DNA from: RGIG5579 sp045544655
Lineage (GTDB): Bacteria; Bacillota; Clostridia; Oscillospirales; SIG627
Reading direction: 5' to 3'
Length of the DNA: 8,596 nucleotides
NCBI GenBank assembly: GCA_045544655.1
Contig: JAZPZL010000239.1
Coordinates: 1 to 8,596 of the forward strand
Positions 5,336 through 8,596 of this stretch are shown in pieces (within the stretch, counting starts at the first letter, position 1; every line of letters begins with the position of its first letter). A program made the position numbers and the translations under genes. The notes beneath the pieces are model-generated. The model did no database searches and was not told the DNA's origin. It saw nothing but the letters and a program-made list of their open reading frames with translations.

Positions 5336-6385
5336 TTACATTTCCGAATTGACAAAAACCTTTTCTTTGACGGATTTACAATAGCCGCAACGGGTACAAT
5401 CCTTATTGCAGGTGCTGGTCTTCTCAAACCAATCCTCGGGAAAACGGTCGTTATCCACCACGAAAGGGGCGAACAAGGGACCGTGACCGGGCTCGAACAG
5501 ATCGGCAAGGTTTCCGTGGTAGCAGCGCTTCGCATACGCGTCAATGACCACTGCCGGGAGAAAATGCATACGGGTGGCGATCTTGAACAGATCTACCATT
5601 CCCTCGTAATGATGCAGATCCTCGGGGCGGATCCAGGTATTTTGCAGAAAATCCACGTGATGCAGGGGGGTAGAGAAAAACTCACGGCAGCCTGCGGGTC
5701 TTGCCCAAGACAGATTCGCCTTGGAGCGGATCTCCAATTCGTGGGCAACGGCATTGTCGTGGAAGGACTGCATGGAGCATCTTCTCAGACAACCGCTATT
5801 GACCAGAATGGAGCAGGTCTTCCCTTTTTCGTGGATGTATTCGGTCAGTCTTCCCAGTGCCTCAAGGTCGCGGTTGATGTCGCGGCAGATGCAGAAGGAA
5901 TCGAACAAATGCTCCACGTACTGCACGCCCTTGATGGATTCGATCCGCATATTCACGGAAGCGCGCACCTGGATCTCAGGCGCGTTGCGCTTGACGATCG
6001 CCGCGGTGATGGGAGAGGTCGTGGTGATGGAGGTGGGACCGATCCCGCGCTCACACAGAAAATCCAGAATGGAAAGCACTTCCCTCTCGTGCTGCTGGCT
6101 CATACAGTCGGCACCGCCGCAAGCGGAATTAAAGAGAAGGTTGCGATCCACGCCCATTTCTGTCAGCGCATACAAATCCTCGGTAAGGATATTCAGGGCA
6201 TCGTAGTCCTGATAAGGACTTTCCTGCCCAAAGGGGCTTCTTCCGCTGGAGATGCCGGGGAAGGCAAAGTATACCTCCCCGATGGCATCCCGATAGCGGG
6301 ATACAAGGTCAACGAAGGGAATTTGCCCGTCGGCAGGCACGGTATAGCCTACGCTCAGGGGCGTTTTCGCCTTAGTCTGCTTCAT
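5336..6385 (-). CDS. U32-family-like TIM-barrel Fe-S protein
   Basis: This 349-residue soluble protein resembles the U32 'collagenase-like' family. Seen features are QVRASVNMRIES (139-150), CRDINRDLEAL (167-177), ILVNSGCLRRCSMQSFHDN (193-211) and WIRPEDLHHYEGMVDLFKIA (251-270), all typical U32 barrel strands. Cys 199 and 203 lie where many U32 proteins have cluster ligands. A C-terminal group, CNKDCTRCGYC (C326, C330, C333, C336), could hold another metal or Fe-S centre. Most characterised U32 members are not proteases but act in anaerobic hydroxylation or RNA modification (UbiU/UbiV, RlhA, TrhP), so 'peptidase' would be misleading. The ATG overlaps the end of the QueG-like gene by 14 bp and has AAGGAAG about 6 nt upstream, implying coupled translation and a shared role. 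The substrate is unknown. Confidence 0.75.
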   Translation of the reverse strand: MKQTKAKTPLSVGYTVPADGQIPFVDLVSRYRDAIGEVYFAFPGISSGRSPFGQESPYQDYDALNILTEDLYALTEMGVDRNLLFNSACGGADCMSQQHEREVLSILDFLCERGIGPTSITTTSPITAAIVKRNAPEIQVRASVNMRIESIKGVQYVEHLFDSFCICRDINRDLEALGRLTEYIHEKGKTCSILVNSGCLRRCSMQSFHDNAVAHELEIRSKANLSWARPAGCREFFSTPLHHVDFLQNTWIRPEDLHHYEGMVDLFKIATRMHFLPAVVIDAYAKRCYHGNLADLFEPGHGPLFAPFVVDNDRFPEDWFEKTSTCNKDCTRCGYCKSVKEKVFVNSEM

Positions 6386-7391
6386 GCTTATCTTCCTTTA
6401 CGGCTTTCTTTGCTTCTTCGGGCATATACTCGATATTGCCACCCTCGCTCCAGTCTACCTGCCAGGGTCTCTGACGGCGGAAGGGAGTTTTGAACTGATT
6501 CTGCAGAACGCCTCTTGCCTCCAGGCTGATCATACAGGCGCGGGTACAGCCTCTTGCGCCGCATACTGCCTGTCCGGTGTTATACAGCTTTCTGGGTCTG
6601 TGGAAGAAGGGGGTATGAGAGCCGCGGGTGGTTCTTTCGGTATCGCGGTTGTAGTCGGCAACTTCGCCCTCTTCGGGGTATCTGCCGCCGTTGAAGTAGT
6701 CGTCGCACTTCTTCTCGTCCAGCTTGCCCCATTCAACCTCGTGACCTGCCAGGGTAACCTTAACCGTTTCGGTCTCGCTGATGCAGTGACCGGGACAGTC
6801 GCGAACGCAAGCCATACACTTGTTGCAAAGCTTGGGACCGTTGTAGATGGGATCGGGCTCCAGCTCCATTTCGGTCATAACCACACCGATACGAACGCGG
6901 GGACCGAACTCGGGAGTCAGGAACATCTTGCTGTAGCCGATCTCGCCCAGACCTGCCAGATATGCGGCGATTCTCAGGTGGATCATAATATCGGGGCAAG
7001 GCAGACCTTCACGAACGGGCACGGAGAATTTCTTCTTCATTTTGCCGGTATTGGTGATGGCGCGCCAGTCACTCTGATGACCGAGAGGAATGGCTTCATA
7101 GCCCTCGTCCTCCAGATGCTTGCAAAGATTGATAACGGTCATGGGAATATAGTTGTAGGTCAGACCGCCGTAGCCCATTGCGGAGTAGTTGCTGAAGAAG
7201 GTTCCTTCTTCAATGCCGCGCAAAGAACCGCGGAATACGCGGAACGCCATAACGATCATACTCTTGGCTTCGGGCATAATGTAGCGGGGGTCCATCTGCT
7301 TGGGAGCGCCTTCAAAGCGGTCCATGGAGGTAATGCCTACACAATCCGCACCAAGGCTTTTTGCCAATGCTTTTACTTCTTGAGAGGTCAT
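6372..7391 (-). CDS. QueG-like double [4Fe-4S] cluster protein (reductive dehalogenase-like)
   Basis: This 339-residue protein resembles the epoxyqueuosine reductase/reductive dehalogenase superfamily. The region LAGLGEIGYSKMFLTPEFGP (145-164) and the following RVRIGVVMTE match the core of that fold. CNKCMACVRDCP gives the first cluster (C189, C192, C195, plus one of the later Cys). C199, C203, C277, C282 and C286, the last three in CGARGCTRAC, provide the second. QueG and RdhA use such clusters to feed electrons to a cobalamin. I do not find the usual QueG active-site segment (D-S/T-x-P-V type), and the C-terminus lacks HEAT-like repeats, so true QueG function is doubtful. The start is ATG 7391 with AAAGGA 9 nt upstream. 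It is first in a two-gene operon with the U32-like gene and is divergent from an AraC regulator. Confidence 0.8.
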   Translation of the reverse strand: MTSQEVKALAKSLGADCVGITSMDRFEGAPKQMDPRYIMPEAKSMIVMAFRVFRGSLRGIEEGTFFSNYSAMGYGGLTYNYIPMTVINLCKHLEDEGYEAIPLGHQSDWRAITNTGKMKKKFSVPVREGLPCPDIMIHLRIAAYLAGLGEIGYSKMFLTPEFGPRVRIGVVMTEMELEPDPIYNGPKLCNKCMACVRDCPGHCISETETVKVTLAGHEVEWGKLDEKKCDDYFNGGRYPEEGEVADYNRDTERTTRGSHTPFFHRPRKLYNTGQAVCGARGCTRACMISLEARGVLQNQFKTPFRRQRPWQVDWSEGGNIEYMPEEAKKAVKEDKHEAD

Positions 7392-7423
7392 AACATAGTA
7401 TCCTTTCTGTTTTTTGTGATTTC

Positions 7424-7451
7424 ATTGTACCACATCTTCCGTAGTTTGCAA
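7424..7451 (-). promoter_or_regulatory. Promoter of the QueG-like/U32-like operon
   Basis: On the minus strand TTGCAA (7451-7446) and TACAAT (7429-7424) are separated by 16 bp, and the -10 is extended by TGG. It lies about 33 bp upstream of ATG 7391. Confidence 0.75.
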
Positions 7452-7477
7452 TTCATAATACGATTATTTTTTATAAA

Positions 7478-7505
7478 TTTCGCTTAAAATATTGCTTTTT
7501 TTCGC
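7478..7505. promoter_or_regulatory. Candidate AraC-type operator (direct repeats)
   Basis: TTTCGC occurs at 7478-7483 and 7500-7505, each followed by an A/T stretch ending AAAAT. The start-to-start spacing is 22 bp, about two helical turns, as AraC-family dimers often prefer. The pair lies between the two divergent promoters. The sequence is AT-rich and the match short, so chance is possible. Confidence 0.3.
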
Positions 7506-7529
7506 AAAATCGTGTAAGTTGTTTATAAA
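7501..7529 (+). promoter_or_regulatory. Probable promoter of the AraC-type regulator
   Basis: TATAAA at 7524-7529 has a weak -35 (TTCGCA, 7501-7506) at 17 bp. Transcription would begin near 7536, at or past the ATG at 7535, which supports the start at 7553. Confidence 0.5.
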
Positions 7530-7541
7530 ATCCAATGAAAA

Positions 7542-7546
7542 GAGGA
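7542..7546 (+). promoter_or_regulatory. Ribosome binding site of the AraC-type gene
   Basis: GAGGA lies 6 nt before ATG 7553. The in-frame ATG at 7535 has no such site and coincides with the predicted transcription start, so the shorter protein is preferred. Confidence 0.7.
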
Positions 7547-7552
7547 AAGACG

Positions 7553-8317
7553 ATGCGTTCGGATTTTTTCGTTACGGAGGTAGCCTTTGCCTGCTTTAAA
7601 AGCTATGCGCCCGGGTACGTGTTCCGTCAGAAGAAAAGAAAATACGAAGGGATCACCCTGATCCTTTCCGGTCAGATGGAATGGATCGGAGAGGGGGCGG
7701 AAAGGGTTCTGGAGTCGGGAGATCTGCTTTTGCAGGAAAAAAACGACCGTTACCAGCTGAAGATCGTAGGAGACGAGCCTGCGGAATACGTGGTGATCTC
7801 CTATCTGGCAGAGCCGATGGAGAAGCTTCGCCCCCTCCTCCCGGGACGGTTTTTCCATACTCCCCGACTTTCCAAATACAAGGATCTGTTTGAGGATGCC
7901 ATCCGCCTGGGGAATGCCCTTGCCCCTTGCGGCGGGACCCGCCTTTGCGCGGCGGTGCAGGAGATCCTTTGCTGTATCATTCAGGAATACGCCCGTAAGA
8001 ATTCCGCCCCCGAGGGAAGTTATGCGGAAAGCGCAATGCTCTTTATGGAACAGAATTTTTCCCTCCCCATCAATTGCAATCTCATCGCAAACGAGGTGGG
8101 CATTTCCCCTTCCCATTTGCGTTCCCTTTTCAAAAAGGAATACGGAACCTCCCTGGTCAGCGCACTGAACGCCATCCGCATCCGCCACGCGAAGAATATG
8201 CTGAAAAGCGGCGTATTTACCCTGCGGGAGGTCGCGGAGGGCTGTGGCTTCCAGAACGAATATTACTTCAGCCGCGTCTTCAAGGAGATCACCGGCATCA
8301 GCCCCGGAAAATACTAA
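7553..8317 (+). CDS. AraC-family transcriptional regulator
   Basis: This 254-residue protein has an N-terminal cupin-like sensor domain (about 1-100; the beta strands include EGITLILSGQMEWIG and ESGDLLLQEK). A C-terminal AraC DNA-binding domain follows, with two helix-turn-helix units: first around 173-196 (LIANEVGISPSHLRSLFKKE), second around 222-244. It closes with the family signature GFQNEYYFSRVFKEITGISP at 232-251. The sensor usually binds a small molecule, often a sugar, but the ligand cannot be told from sequence. It is transcribed divergently from the QueG-like/U32-like operon, with a 161-bp intergenic region containing both promoters and a possible direct-repeat operator. Its most likely target is therefore that operon, plus itself. 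A strong terminator follows the stop codon. Confidence 0.93.
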   Translation: MRSDFFVTEVAFACFKSYAPGYVFRQKKRKYEGITLILSGQMEWIGEGAERVLESGDLLLQEKNDRYQLKIVGDEPAEYVVISYLAEPMEKLRPLLPGRFFHTPRLSKYKDLFEDAIRLGNALAPCGGTRLCAAVQEILCCIIQEYARKNSAPEGSYAESAMLFMEQNFSLPINCNLIANEVGISPSHLRSLFKKEYGTSLVSALNAIRIRHAKNMLKSGVFTLREVAEGCGFQNEYYFSRVFKEITGISPGKY

Positions 8318-8321
8318 ATGG

Positions 8322-8361
8322 AAAAACACCCTTTGATTTTTTGGTCATCGGGTGTTTTTTT
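8322..8361. terminator. Bidirectional rho-independent terminator
   Basis: AAAAACACCC at 8322-8331 pairs with GGGTGTTTTT from 8350, giving a 10-bp stem and an 18-base loop that may pair further (GAT/ATC). T-runs follow on both strands. It ends the AraC-type gene (5 nt after its stop) and also the convergent gene, whose stop is at 8374-8376. Confidence 0.9.
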
Positions 8362-8373
8362 GCATCTTGATTT

Positions 8374-8596
8374 TTAAGAATTAAAATGAAATCCTTGTTC
8401 TCTTACCTTTTCAGCAATCTTCCAAAAATCCTTATCACTTTTAGCACCGAAGATGGAAAAGCTGTACTTTCTGTGGGTTTCTTTCATCCACTCCACAAAT
8501 TGCCAAAAACGTGCTTCATCGGAAACAGGCAGATCCAGATCCTCATAAGGAGCTCCTTGCAGCTCTGCCGAAAGGATCATTTCTCGCGCTTCCTCA
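8374..8596 (-). CDS. Unrecognised protein, possibly lacking its 5' end
   Basis: The frame is open on the minus strand from the window edge to a stop at 8374-8376. An ATG at 8580 would give a 68-residue protein. GAGGA about 10 nt before it could act as a weak binding site, but the frame stays open upstream (EEARE), so this may be the C-terminal end of a longer protein. The visible part is acidic and aromatic-rich, with SDEARFWQFVEWMKE and DKDFWKIAEKVREQG suggesting amphipathic helices. There is no transmembrane segment or metal motif. I cannot assign a family. It converges on the AraC-type gene and shares its terminator. Confidence 0.5.
   Translation of the reverse strand, partial: EEAREMILSAELQGAPYEDLDLPVSDEARFWQFVEWMKETHRKYSFSIFGAKSDKDFWKIAEKVREQGFHFNS

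Noticed and set aside
5254..5544. N-terminal extension of the CPBP protein
   Set aside because: The open frame runs through a strong terminator, a promoter and the end of the U32-like gene; ATG 5253 has a well-placed ribosome binding site.
5483..6493. 336-codon + strand open frame opposite the U32-like gene
   Set aside because: Antisense shadow; no ribosome binding site or domain, and the minus-strand product is clearly family-like.
6372..7391. Naming this gene queG
   Set aside because: Only the superfamily fold and clusters are clear; the expected QueG active-site segment was not found and the context is not the queuosine pathway.
6384..7487. 367-codon + strand open frame opposite the QueG-like gene
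   Set aside because: Antisense shadow caused by codon bias; the minus strand has the Fe-S motifs, promoter and ribosome binding site.
7523..8329. 268-codon minus-strand open frame opposite the AraC-type gene
   Set aside because: Antisense shadow; it would cross the terminator at 8322-8361 and the regulator's promoter.

Overview
The window looks like chromosomal DNA of an anaerobic Clostridia-type Bacillota, perhaps a gut Oscillospirales-like lineage. This is inferred from strong AGGAG-type ribosome binding sites, TGnTACAAT promoters, compact operons, iron-sulfur proteins and an AraC regulator; no rRNA or marker gene allows a firmer placement.

Layout from left to right. Positions 3-905 (+) hold the 3' part of a NodB-like polysaccharide deacetylase. 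It converges on a large minus-strand operon through a bidirectional terminator at 915-953. Read in its own direction, that operon is: CPBP-family membrane protease (5253-4555), the adenine DNA glycosylase mutY (4558-3506), a polytopic membrane protein (3478-2270), a small membrane protein with a zinc ribbon (2255-1623), and a SWIM zinc-finger protein (1602-1153). A second minus-strand unit lies behind a strong terminator at 5295-5328. It contains a QueG-like double [4Fe-4S] protein (7391-6372) and an overlapping U32-like TIM-barrel protein (6385-5336), and is divergent from an AraC-type regulator (7553-8317, +). A bidirectional terminator at 8322-8361 separates the regulator from an unrecognised, possibly partial minus-strand gene (8374-8596).

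The most unusual feature is a 91-bp direct repeat (942-1032 and 3519-3609; two mismatches) made of the last codons of mutY. The copy at 3519-3609 completes the living mutY gene. The copy at 942-1032 is an orphan mutY tail next to what looks like the original mutY stop codon and terminator. About 2.5 kb lies between them: the three-gene cassette, visibly more AT-rich than its neighbours. This is the arrangement expected when a DNA molecule carrying a copy of the mutY 3' end integrates there, rebuilds the gene and displaces the old tail. No integrase is present. The cassette has no clear promoter and begins 27 bp after mutY, so it probably depends on CPBP-mutY transcription.

The second point of interest is the QueG-like/U32-like pair beside an AraC regulator. 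The genes overlap by 14 bp and both proteins are cysteine-rich, which suggests one anaerobic redox or modification pathway of unknown substrate. No CRISPR array, tRNA, rRNA, recognisable insertion sequence or integrase was seen.
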